From Desulfobacteraceae bacterium (GTDB lineage: Bacteria; Desulfobacterota; Desulfobacteria; Desulfobacterales; Desulfobacteraceae), in assembly GCA_015486915.1 (NCBI GenBank), contig WFQS01000118.1, forward strand, positions 1-15,125: DNA of 15,125 nucleotides, written 5' to 3'. The stretch's first letter is position 1. The number at the start of each line of letters is the position of its first letter. Below are positions 1 through 6,566 of the stretch, in pieces. The translations under genes and the position numbers were made by a program. The notes below the pieces were generated by a model. It saw only the letters and a program-made list of their open reading frames with translations. It was not told the DNA's origin and searched no databases.

Positions 1-1
1 A

Positions 2-556
2 AAAGAGAAATGGCAGCGCAATGATTATATAAACTATACATTGAACTGGTTTGAAAAAACTGTGTACCTTGAAAAGGCAGATGTTACAGTGGATACAAAT
101 TTTTCTTTTTTCCACAGCCCGACTTTGATAAAAACAAACAGGGTGGATGCGCTATTCCAGCTTTTATACGGAGTATTAAATAAAAGAATCAGGGAAGAAG
201 ATCCTTTAAACCTGAAAAAAGCGCTGCATGGGACAGAATTGTACATGTCAGGGATGAATGGTGCAGAAAAAAAGGAAACAGCAGACCAGGCAGGTCAAAA
301 ACAGGCAGGACAAAAACAGGCAGGTCAAAAATATCAGAGCAGAAAGATCAGGCTTGAGGCATGGGAATCCCTTGCTGAAACTTATCTTTTAGACCTGCTT
401 AACCTTGTAAAAAAACTTGAACTTATGGATTTTCCAGGGTTTACCAATGCGGAAAACCATGGATTCCAGAATGAATTTGTAAGAACCGTCAGAAAACTTT
501 CATCGGATCTTGATGAAATAGTTATCATGTCCCAACCCGGTTCCGTGAACAATTGA
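2..556 (+). CDS. 3' part of an unrecognised protein gene
   Basis: The reading frame is open from the left edge of the window to a TGA at 554-556, so the gene very probably starts upstream. A TTG at 41 is in frame but has no Shine-Dalgarno sequence in front of it. About 184 codons are visible. The product is hydrophilic, with no signal peptide or membrane segment. Its C-terminal half is rich in Leu, Glu and Lys and looks alpha-helical. A Gln/Lys-rich low-complexity linker with three QAGQK copies lies roughly in the middle and separates two more ordinary-looking parts. I do not recognise the family and assign no function. It points away from the lactate operon, whose terminator lies about 110 bases downstream. 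Confidence 0.6.
   Translation, partial: KEKWQRNDYINYTLNWFEKTVYLEKADVTVDTNFSFFHSPTLIKTNRVDALFQLLYGVLNKRIREEDPLNLKKALHGTELYMSGMNGAEKKETADQAGQKQAGQKQAGQKYQSRKIRLEAWESLAETYLLDLLNLVKKLELMDFPGFTNAENHGFQNEFVRTVRKLSSDLDEIVIMSQPGSVNN
287..331 (+). repeat. Three tandem 15-bp repeats encoding QAGQK
   Basis: Three head-to-tail 15-bp units (287-301, 302-316, 317-331) read CAGGCAGGWCAAAAA and encode QAGQKQAGQKQAGQK in frame. They differ only at one third codon position. Multiples of 15 bp keep the frame, so copy number could vary between strains without breaking the gene. Confidence 0.85.
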
Positions 557-667
557 TAAATGCTCTGCGAACCATTAGCGCCTTATCCCTTTAATTTCTG
601 TAGTAAAAAACAGGAAATTGAGACATACACATGGGTTGCGGTTAGTAAAAGTTCCATTTAAATTGAA

Positions 668-698
668 AACGGGTATTACATTGTCTGTAATACCCGTT
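668..698 (-). terminator. Terminator of the lactate operon
   Basis: A perfect 13-bp inverted repeat (arms 668-680 and 686-698, 5-nt loop) begins AACGGGTATTACA. Read on the minus strand, it is followed by TTTTCAATTT, a U-rich run. It lies about 80 bases past the larA stop, so it most likely ends the lactate operon transcript. No comparable U-run follows on the plus strand. The rest of the 557-778 gap shows only a weak imperfect hairpin near 592-618. Confidence 0.7.
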
Positions 699-778
699 AC
701 TGAATCAATAAAATACGGATCAATCTCATGCTATGTCCATCATCATGGTCACGACAAAAAAAATTGAATTAACCGGGA

Positions 779-2023
779 TTATTCCACCATCGGGACAGTT
801 AATCCCCCGTCCATGAGAAACAGGATTTTTGCTTTTATTCCCTTTATGCCAACTGCTGCATCAAGGGCCTGCTGCAGTGAATTAAACGGTTTTATAAAAA
901 GTTTTGAAATCACTTCAGGTTCAACATCCGTAACACCCCACATTTCAGCCCATCTTCCTATTTCTGCCATTTTAGCTGCTTTGTGATATCCTAAAACATA
1001 TCCCTTTTCTATGGTATCCAGTGCATCCTGGGGGGTTCTGCTGCTCCCGAGCAGGTCGGCAAATGCTTTGCCGCCGATACCGCACCTGCATTTTGCCACG
1101 AGAATCATGATTCCGTTTTCCTTTAAGGCAAGTTTGGCATTGTCGATTCCCTTCTGTGCCTGGTAAAGGTCAATATCTCCTGGAAATTTTACAACAGACA
1201 CAACAATATCAGCTTTTTCCCTGATGGGAGCTGCAAAAACCTCGTTTGCCTTTACTGTGGCTTCAGTAAATGATGCATGAATATCTCCTGCAGTGACCGC
1301 ATAGATTTTATGGTCTTTGTCAAGGACAGTCATTATTGCAAAGATCTCTTTTTTCACGGTCTGGATAGCATCTTCCATATCTTCATGTACGGGATTGCCT
1401 TCAAGGGCCAGAGCCTTTGCTTCAGGTACAAGGGCAAGTTTGTGGTTCTGCTCTATGGTGTTAAAGCCTGCAATGCCGGGCAAAAATGACTTTCTTCCAC
1501 CTGTATAGCCTGCAAAATAATGGGGTTCAACAGAGCCGATGATGATTATTTTATGGGCATCAACCCCTGCCTTGTTGACAAACATCTCAGTGCCGTTGGA
1601 GGATTTTCCGAGAAACACCATATCCTCGGATTTTTTTGCATCATGGACAATGATATCATCTTTGATTTTTTCATAATATTCACCGAATATCTGGATATAT
1701 TCCTCCTGGGAAGGTCCCCTGTGGGCTCCGGTTGCAATGATGAATTTTACGGGAATTTTTTCAAGATCAGTGTAAATAACATCTAAAACTTTTTTTGTCG
1801 GTGTGGGACGTGTGGCATCATTTACAATAATTAGAACATCCTTTGCATCAGAGAGAAAATCTGCCAGGCTTTTACTTTCAATGGGGTCTGCAACTGCATT
1901 TTTAATAACATCAGCCTGGTCACCAATGGCAACATCATTGGCAGTTAAAAAATTAACCTCCATACTGTCGCTGATTAAAACTTTCTGCTCGCCGTCTTTT
2001 CCATATGGTACTTTTACTTCCAT
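779..2023 (-). CDS. larA: LarA-type nickel-dependent lactate (2-hydroxyacid) racemase
   Basis: The 414-residue product is full length for the LarA (DUF2088) family, which racemises lactate or related 2-hydroxyacids using a nickel-pincer nucleotide. The family residues line up with Lactobacillus plantarum LarA: NDATRPTP at 68-75, GAHR at 99-102 (H101), EPHYFAGYTGGRKSFLPG from 166 with H168 and K178, and H194 in EQNH. K178 matches the lysine that carries the cofactor, and H194 the nickel-binding histidine. The start at 2023 has AAGGAA 8 nt upstream. It is the last gene of the operon, behind the FAD oxidase and Fe-S genes, separated from the latter by a structured repeat. Cofactor-synthesis genes larB, larC and larE are not in the window. 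Some LarA homologues act on other 2-hydroxyacids, so lactate is likely but not proven. Confidence 0.88.
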   Translation of the reverse strand: MEVKVPYGKDGEQKVLISDSMEVNFLTANDVAIGDQADVIKNAVADPIESKSLADFLSDAKDVLIIVNDATRPTPTKKVLDVIYTDLEKIPVKFIIATGAHRGPSQEEYIQIFGEYYEKIKDDIIVHDAKKSEDMVFLGKSSNGTEMFVNKAGVDAHKIIIIGSVEPHYFAGYTGGRKSFLPGIAGFNTIEQNHKLALVPEAKALALEGNPVHEDMEDAIQTVKKEIFAIMTVLDKDHKIYAVTAGDIHASFTEATVKANEVFAAPIREKADIVVSVVKFPGDIDLYQAQKGIDNAKLALKENGIMILVAKCRCGIGGKAFADLLGSSRTPQDALDTIEKGYVLGYHKAAKMAEIGRWAEMWGVTDVEPEVISKLFIKPFNSLQQALDAAVGIKGIKAKILFLMDGGLTVPMVE

Positions 2024-2047
2024 GATTTTTATTCCTTTTTATAGCTA

Positions 2048-2178
2048 CGGCCGTGGCGGTTTATAAGAAAGAGCTAACTTTTTACAGAGTAACTGATGCT
2101 CTTTTTATGTTTGTCAGAATCTTTGATTCTTAGAGGCAAAGTAGCGCAGTTCAGCTCGGCCTCATGGCCGTTATAAAA
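2048..2178 (+). repeat. Structured intergenic repeat, copy A
   Basis: This fills the gap between the Fe-S gene and larA, in the opposite orientation to the operon. It has hairpin 1 (AAAGAGC 2068-2074 with GCTCTTT 2098-2104), a small AGAATC/GATTCT hairpin near 2115-2130, then TTAGAGGC and the closing GGCCTCATGGCCGTTATA ending near 2175. It shares long stretches with copy B (12051-12296) and copy C (7867-8060). On the operon strand hairpin 1 is followed by a U-rich tail and could act as an attenuator ahead of larA. Confidence 0.75.
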
Positions 2179-2186
2179 GCCCGGGT

Positions 2187-3149
2187 TTAAGCTTTCATTG
2201 GTCCGAGTTCGTTGATTTTTTCCATAAATTCATCAATTGCAGCCTGGAAACCTGTTTTGTCACCATGTGCTATCTGGACAAGTTGAATTCGATCAGGATT
2301 AATCTCCATTTCCTTAAAAAGATCGCGTAGAATTTTCACCTGTGCCTTTGCCTTGATATTGCCGTCATGCTCGCAATCGCCATCGGGACAGCAGGCCACG
2401 AGAACGCCCCATGCACCGTTGAGCAGTGGTTCGATAAGCTGGGTTTTTGACAGTCTGCCGCCGCAGAGGTTTATCAGAATTTTATACTCTTCCTGGGAAG
2501 GCTCTGATTCACAGGGAGCGCAATCAGATATTTCAGCTGTTTGAAGTCCAGGATAAAAAGACCAGTTACAGCCAAACACAATAGCTTTGGAATTTTTTTT
2601 GCCGAGAAATTCTTTAATTTCACTGTTTAAGGAGTCAGAATCCGTACCATAGGCATTTTCGATTGTGATGCATTTGTTTGGACAAACATCAACGCATATG
2701 CCGCAGCTCTGGCATTTAACCATGTCAGTTACAACTTCTCCGTCCACAAGAAGTCTGGCCTCGTGTGGGCATGCCCTGACGCATGCAAGGCAGAGAACAC
2801 AATTTTCTCCTGTTACAGCGGTTGAGCCGGTGGCTTCAAATTCAGTTCCCACAAAATCTTTTCTTACATCGGAAAAAACATCTGTAAGGGGGACTCCTGC
2901 AGAACAGGCAGCTTCACATCGTTTGCAGTAAAAGCATGAAAAAAGTTTTTCTCCGATATATTTTGATGGTTCAAGATTGCCTGACAGCATGCCGTAAATC
3001 ATGATAAGCTTTGCCCTTGGCGCATCTGATTCCCATCCTGTGTATTTGATAAGGGGACAGTGCTCATAGCAGTATCCGCATCTTATACATTTGTTTAAAG
3101 TGTCTTTCCACTTCTCAGCATGTTTTAATTCAATCACCTGATTTTCCAT
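2187..3149 (-). CDS. Fe-S electron-transfer subunit with C-terminal MvhD-type domain
   Basis: The product has 320 residues and is probably the electron acceptor of the adjacent FAD oxidase. Four cysteine motifs typical of [4Fe-4S] clusters are visible. Two are of the GlcF/HdrC type (C21-C24-C27-C31 in CIRCGYCYEHCP, and C72-C75-C78-C82). Two are of the ferredoxin type (C117-C120-C123-C127 and C146-C149-C152-C156). Residues from about 188 resemble MvhD, the [2Fe-2S] subunit that passes electrons to HdrA in hydrogenase-heterodisulfide reductase complexes: FGCNWSFY, INLCGGRL, then ACCPDGDCEHDGN. The usual CNWC is CNWS here. A GTG nine bases upstream (3158) could also start the frame, but GGAG lies 8 nt before the ATG at 3149 and abuts the GTG, so I chose the ATG. 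There is no signal peptide, so it should act in the cytoplasm. HdrA is not in the window. Confidence 0.82.
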   Translation of the reverse strand: MENQVIELKHAEKWKDTLNKCIRCGYCYEHCPLIKYTGWESDAPRAKLIMIYGMLSGNLEPSKYIGEKLFSCFYCKRCEAACSAGVPLTDVFSDVRKDFVGTEFEATGSTAVTGENCVLCLACVRACPHEARLLVDGEVVTDMVKCQSCGICVDVCPNKCITIENAYGTDSDSLNSEIKEFLGKKNSKAIVFGCNWSFYPGLQTAEISDCAPCESEPSQEEYKILINLCGGRLSKTQLIEPLLNGAWGVLVACCPDGDCEHDGNIKAKAQVKILRDLFKEMEINPDRIQLVQIAHGDKTGFQAAIDEFMEKINELGPMKA

Positions 3150-3162
3150 AATGTTCACTCCA

Positions 3163-3249
3163 TATGTCGGTCATGGGGTTGATCCGGATAGATCCGGATT
3201 TGCCTCACAATAAATTTAGAAATAGACGTATTTAATTTACGTTCTATTT
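3163..3249 (-). repeat. Structured intergenic repeat, copy G (divergent)
   Basis: This lies between the FAD oxidase and Fe-S genes. Its hairpin 1 is AATAGACGTA (3221-3230) with TACGTTCTATT (3238-3248), one bulged base. Read on the minus strand it runs on through TTTATTGTGAGGC to CCCATGACCG, matching the layout of the other copies. Two ATCCGGAT palindromes sit side by side at 3182-3199. It resembles copy J at 14971-15055 most closely (shared AACGTAAAT and TATTTCTWAATTTATTG). Confidence 0.5.
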
Positions 3250-3267
3250 TATACAAAAATTTTTATC

Positions 3268-4698
3268 TCAGGAAGCCATATACCTTAAATCTGTTGCAGA
3301 AACCCATTCATCAGGGGCATCCATAAGTTTATCAGGATTTAAAATATTGTTTGGATCAAAAGCCCTTTTGATATTTCTCATAAGCTGTAAGGAATCAGCT
3401 TTTTCCCTGTGGAATGAACCTGCCTTGGAAATACCGATTCCATGTTCTGCTGAAGTTGTTCCATGAACTGAACGTACATATTCATAAACCTCTGCAACGG
3501 CTTTTTCAGCAGATACCCATTGTTCTTTTTTCGTTGGATTCATGAGAATTTTTGTATGCATGCATCCTGAACCGCAATGGCCGTAAGCGGTCATTACAAG
3601 ATCGTGACGGTCTGCAATTTTATGGATTTTATCTGCCATTTCAGCCATTTTTGAATAGGGTACTGCCATATCATCTGCAAGGGATGTGCATGCAAGTTCA
3701 TCACTGAATTTTGAAAGGGCAGGGAAGAGTTTTTTGCGTCCCATGAACAGTTTAGTTCTTTCTTCCAGTTTATAACTTCTTGTCAGGCCTGTTCCATTGT
3801 GATTTCTGCATATTTCCTGCATGGCATCTATTTCAAAGTCCACGGCTTCTTTTACCATGCCGTCTGCTTCGTATAGCAGTATGGCATCTACATCGGGAAT
3901 GCCGAGATTAAGGGTTTTGTTAACAGCCTTGATGGCAACATTATCCATGAGCTCAAGCATGGAAGGAGAAATCCCACCCGCCATTATTTCGGAAATTGCG
4001 TTTCCGGCCTGCTCAAGTTTATCGAAATTGGCAAGACCAAGGCACCTGAATTTTGGTATTGGAACAAATTTAAGGGTGGCTTCAACAACAATCCCAAGTG
4101 TTCCTTCGGACCCAACCATGAGTTTGTGAAGTTCATAGCCCGATGCCTCCACCCTTGTATGGGCACCCATGGTTACAAGATCTCCATTTGCCAGAACAAC
4201 TTTCATTCCAAGAACCGAATCCCTTGTGGCGCCGTATTTTACAGAGCGCACACCACTTGCATTATTTCCTATTTCTCCCCCTATTGTTGCAATTCTGCTT
4301 GAAGCGGGAGTTGGAGGATAAAAGACTCCATAGGGTTTGAGTGCTGCGTTTAAATCGTCGTCCACAACTCCCGGTTCGACTCGGCAGTAAACATCGGCAG
4401 GGTTGATTTCAAGTATATGGTTCATCCTCTTCATATCCATTATCAGACCACCTTTAAGCGGCACAACCTGGCCGCACATTCCGGAACCTGCCCCCCTGGA
4501 AATAACGGGAATTTTCTCCGCGTTTGCAAATCTCATTATTTCCTGTACCTCTTCTGTTTTTCCGGGCCTTACAACTGCCCATGCTTTTGCCGCATGCACA
4601 GAGGAGTCAGAGCCGTAAATATAGAGATCTGCAGGCTCGGTTTTTACATTTTTTTCCCCAACAATACTTTTCAGTCTGGGTATATCAATTTTTACCAT
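3268..4698 (-). CDS. FAD-linked 2-hydroxyacid (D-lactate-type) dehydrogenase
   Basis: The 476-residue product belongs to the GlcD/Dld family: an N-terminal FAD-binding (PCMH) domain and a C-terminal FAD-oxidase domain. It would oxidise D-lactate or a similar 2-hydroxyacid to the 2-oxoacid and pass electrons to the Fe-S protein encoded next. FAD-site motifs are RGAGSGMCGQVVP (68-80), PPTPASSRIATIGGEIGNN from 128, and GSEGTLGI (197-204). The likely metal residues H374, H381 and E418 are kept in GHCGSGCMH and AEHGIG. The loop that is usually GDGN reads GSGC, so the substrate may differ from lactate. The C-terminus has the usual DPNNILNPDKL. It has no signal peptide. The ATG at 4698 is preceded by a purine-rich GGGGAAGGG. 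First gene of the operon with the Fe-S subunit and larA. Confidence 0.88.
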   Translation of the reverse strand: MVKIDIPRLKSIVGEKNVKTEPADLYIYGSDSSVHAAKAWAVVRPGKTEEVQEIMRFANAEKIPVISRGAGSGMCGQVVPLKGGLIMDMKRMNHILEINPADVYCRVEPGVVDDDLNAALKPYGVFYPPTPASSRIATIGGEIGNNASGVRSVKYGATRDSVLGMKVVLANGDLVTMGAHTRVEASGYELHKLMVGSEGTLGIVVEATLKFVPIPKFRCLGLANFDKLEQAGNAISEIMAGGISPSMLELMDNVAIKAVNKTLNLGIPDVDAILLYEADGMVKEAVDFEIDAMQEICRNHNGTGLTRSYKLEERTKLFMGRKKLFPALSKFSDELACTSLADDMAVPYSKMAEMADKIHKIADRHDLVMTAYGHCGSGCMHTKILMNPTKKEQWVSAEKAVAEVYEYVRSVHGTTSAEHGIGISKAGSFHREKADSLQLMRNIKRAFDPNNILNPDKLMDAPDEWVSATDLRYMAS

Positions 4699-4720
4699 TA
4701 CCCTTCCCCTTTCTGTTTTA

Positions 4721-4768
4721 AAATCCGGTATAGTAAAAAAAGATCATGATTAATTTTTGACCGGATTT
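4721..4768. promoter_or_regulatory. 9-bp inverted repeat upstream of the lactate operon
   Basis: AAATCCGGT at 4721-4729 and ACCGGATTT at 4760-4768 form a perfect 9-bp inverted repeat around a 30-bp AT-rich centre, 23-70 bases upstream of the first start codon. The centre contains ATCATGAT. It could be a two-site operator for a lactate regulator or a leader-RNA hairpin. I saw no convincing -35/-10 pair that would decide between them. Confidence 0.4.
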
Positions 4769-4935
4769 CATATTTGTTGTTTTCAAAGTGACTGAGCAAA
4801 AATTGGAAAATTGTGATTTTCGTTCAACACTTAATTGCCTTATTTCTGAATTCCTATAGTAAAAACAGGAAAATCCCGGGTTGCCGGCATAGTCCGTCCG
4901 TTTTATTATATTTCATGGTCTTTTTTATGTTCGCC

Positions 4936-4963
4936 AATTGCATAATATTGCGCAATTTTTTTT
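4936..4963 (+). terminator. Possible weak terminator in the 4769-5380 gap
   Basis: AATTGC (4936-4941) can pair with GCAATT (4952-4957) and runs into eight T residues (4956-4963). The stem is short and AT-rich, and no gene on this strand ends just upstream. If functional, it would end a short unannotated transcript. Otherwise the stretch 4769-4935 shows no gene. Confidence 0.25.
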
Positions 4964-4983
4964 AACCTTATAATTTAACTGAA

Positions 4984-5012
4984 TTGTTGATAGCAAATTT
5001 TTAAAATATAAA
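4984..5012 (+). promoter_or_regulatory. Candidate sigma70-type promoter
   Basis: TTGTTG (4984-4989) and TATAAA (5007-5012) are separated by 17 bp. Transcription from here would cover the small ORF at 5096 and then the TraB-family gene at 5381. The surrounding DNA is very AT-rich, so a chance match is possible. Confidence 0.3.
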
Positions 5013-5057
5013 CAACCTTAATAATCAGCAATAAAAAATATAAATATTAGACTTTAT

Positions 5058-5083
5058 AATATAACTGCCATGAGGCAGATCCG
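5058..5083 (-). repeat. Structured intergenic repeat, copy D (3' module only)
   Basis: The minus strand reads GGATCTGCCTCATGGCAGTT followed by ATA, the closing module of the intergenic repeat family. Its small palindrome is CTGCC/GGCAG instead of CGGCC/GGCCG, so pairing is kept by a two-sided change. The GAGGC partner and hairpin 1 are not recognisable. Confidence 0.5.
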
Positions 5084-5095
5084 GGGACTTTTAAA

Positions 5096-5263
5096 ATGAT
5101 CACAGCAGTTCTAATTATGTGCAGTAAGCTGTATTATGTTCAGTCAGACTGGCAGGCTGTTAATTATTTGTGTTGCCATAAAATATTAAATGATTATAAT
5201 GTTGCAACTGAAATTTATTTAGTCTATGTATTCTCGGCTCAGGGGCTTACTCAAACTGCATAA
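5096..5263 (+). CDS. Possible small protein of 55 residues
   Basis: An ATG at 5096 opens a 55-codon frame ending at the TAA at 5261-5263, just inside the left arm of the large hairpin at 5258-5312. GGGGA lies about 9 nt before the ATG as a possible ribosome site. The peptide has Tyr-, Cys- and Val-rich stretches and no clear membrane helix. I do not recognise it. It could be a small gene ahead of the TraB-family gene, a decayed fragment, or chance in AT-rich DNA. Only the position after the candidate promoter at 4984 and the length without a stop support it. Confidence 0.22.
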   Translation: MITAVLIMCSKLYYVQSDWQAVNYLCCHKILNDYNVATEIYLVYVFSAQGLTQTA

Positions 5264-5312
5264 GGGTTCATTTAAAAATAAATTACAATTATTTTTAAAT
5301 GAACCCTTATGC
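5258..5312. repeat. Perfect 24-bp inverted repeat with 7-nt loop
   Basis: The arms 5258-5281 and 5289-5312 are perfectly complementary over 24 bp, starting GCATAAGGGTTCATTT, with the loop ATTACAA. It lies 68 bases upstream of the TraB-family start. No T-run follows on either strand, so it is not a standard intrinsic terminator. As RNA it would be a very stable hairpin in the 5' leader. A perfect stem of this length suggests selection, recent origin or a mobile palindrome. Confidence 0.85.
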
Positions 5313-5350
5313 TTAAATAGAGAAACACATGGTTGAATTTAAAATAAATT

Positions 5351-5374
5351 AAGGCTCTATGGCCTTTACCGGAG
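5351..5374 (+). promoter_or_regulatory. Hairpin abutting the ribosome site of the TraB-family gene
   Basis: AAGGC (5351-5355) pairs with GCCTT (5362-5366) around TCTATG. Four bases later GGAG (5371-5374) lies 6 nt before the TTG start at 5381, which decides that start. The GGCTCTATGGCC core resembles the closing palindrome of the intergenic repeat family. Confidence 0.4.
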
Positions 5375-5380
5375 AATATA

Positions 5381-6553
5381 TTGTTGAATATACAGGAAAA
5401 TACAGATCGTCTTTTTATTAATGACAAAGAGATAATTCTTGTGGGAACAGCCCATGTGTCAAAGGAGAGTGCAGAACTTGTAAAAGAGGTAATTTTAAGT
5501 GAAAAGCCCGATACCGTCTGCCTTGAACTGTGCGCAACCCGCCTTGCATCCCTGCGGGACAAGGAGAAATGGCGCAATATGAATATTGTCAAGGTGGTCA
5601 GGGAGAAGAAGACGCTGCTGCTTTTAATGAATTTAATGCTTGCCTCTTTCCAGAAAAAGATTGCTGAAAAATTTGATGTACTGCCGGGTCAGGAGATGAT
5701 CAATGCTCTTGAGGCAGGGGAAGAAGCGGGAGCAGCAATAATCCCTGTTGACCGCGAAATCCAGATCACTCTTTCCAGGGTGTGGAGGAGTATGGGGATA
5801 TGGGAAAAAATCAAATTAATGTTTCAGCTTGTGTTCTCCCTTGGCAGTTCAGATGATATCACTGAAGAGGATATTGAGCAGATGAAAAAGGAAGATATCC
5901 TTAAAGTTCTGCTTGCAGATGTAAAAAAATCCCATCCTGTGGTTGAAAAAATTCTAATCGATGAAAGGGACCAGTTTCTGACGGAAAGTTTAAGGCAGGT
6001 TGATGGGAAAAAAATAGTTGCTGTGGTTGGTGCAGGCCATGTTCCCGGAATTAAAAAATATATGTCCGAAGAAAAAAAAAATGATCTTGATGAACTTAAC
6101 ACAATACCCAGAGGCGGTATTTTCGGCAAAGTCGTTAAATGGCTTATACCGGGGCTGATCATTGCACTGTTTGCAGCGGGTTTTTTCATTAAAGGAAAAA
6201 GTGCCGGGGCAGATATGATCTGGTTCTGGATACTTGCCAATGGTATTTTTGCAGGACTTGGCGCCCTTGCAGCTTTAGCTCATCCTTTGACAATTATTAC
6301 CGCGGCCCTTGCAGCTCCTTTAACCTCGTTAAATCCCATGATTGCAGCAGGATGGGTGTCAGGGCTTGCAGAAGCCTTTGCGCGAAAACCAAAGGTTAAA
6401 GACCTTGAGGCTATTCCCACTGACATACTTTCCATAAAAGGATTCTGGAAAAACAATGTTACAAGAATACTGCTTGTGGTTGTATTTACAAATCTCGGCA
6501 GCACCATAGGCACAATGGCGGCGATTCCGTTTATGCTCAGGGTCATGCATTAA
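5381..6553 (+). CDS. TraB/PrgY family membrane protein
   Basis: The 390-residue product has the TraB/PrgY fold seen in Enterococcus pheromone-shutdown proteins and many archaeal and bacterial homologues, which are related to TIKI/GumN-type putative metallopeptidases. The N-terminal domain carries GTAHVSKES (22-30, H25), CLELCATR (47-54, E49), PVDREI (122-127), DERDQF (194-199) and GAGHVPGI (217-224, H220). These are the conserved residues expected to form the active or metal site. Residues from about 252 on form several hydrophobic segments (about 254-271, 279-300, 303-330 and 361-385), a membrane anchor at the C-terminus. Translation starts at TTG with GGAG 6 nt upstream. The gene ends 13 bases before the convergent purN stop with no obvious terminator. 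Its physiological role in this organism cannot be read from the sequence. Confidence 0.85.
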   Translation: MLNIQENTDRLFINDKEIILVGTAHVSKESAELVKEVILSEKPDTVCLELCATRLASLRDKEKWRNMNIVKVVREKKTLLLLMNLMLASFQKKIAEKFDVLPGQEMINALEAGEEAGAAIIPVDREIQITLSRVWRSMGIWEKIKLMFQLVFSLGSSDDITEEDIEQMKKEDILKVLLADVKKSHPVVEKILIDERDQFLTESLRQVDGKKIVAVVGAGHVPGIKKYMSEEKKNDLDELNTIPRGGIFGKVVKWLIPGLIIALFAAGFFIKGKSAGADMIWFWILANGIFAGLGALAALAHPLTIITAALAAPLTSLNPMIAAGWVSGLAEAFARKPKVKDLEAIPTDILSIKGFWKNNVTRILLVVVFTNLGSTIGTMAAIPFMLRVMH

Positions 6554-6566
6554 GTTTAAAGTTTGA

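Noticed and set aside
287..331. CRISPR-like array
   Set aside because: The three 15-bp units are contiguous with no spacers and lie in a coding frame.
2048..2178. tRNA or known riboswitch in the structured repeats
   Set aside because: No cloverleaf, anticodon arm or known aptamer core could be fitted, and the copies occur in both orientations relative to neighbouring genes.
3821..4129. 102-codon plus-strand ORF inside the FAD oxidase gene
   Set aside because: It is an antisense shadow with Ser/Met-rich, low-complexity composition and no family match.
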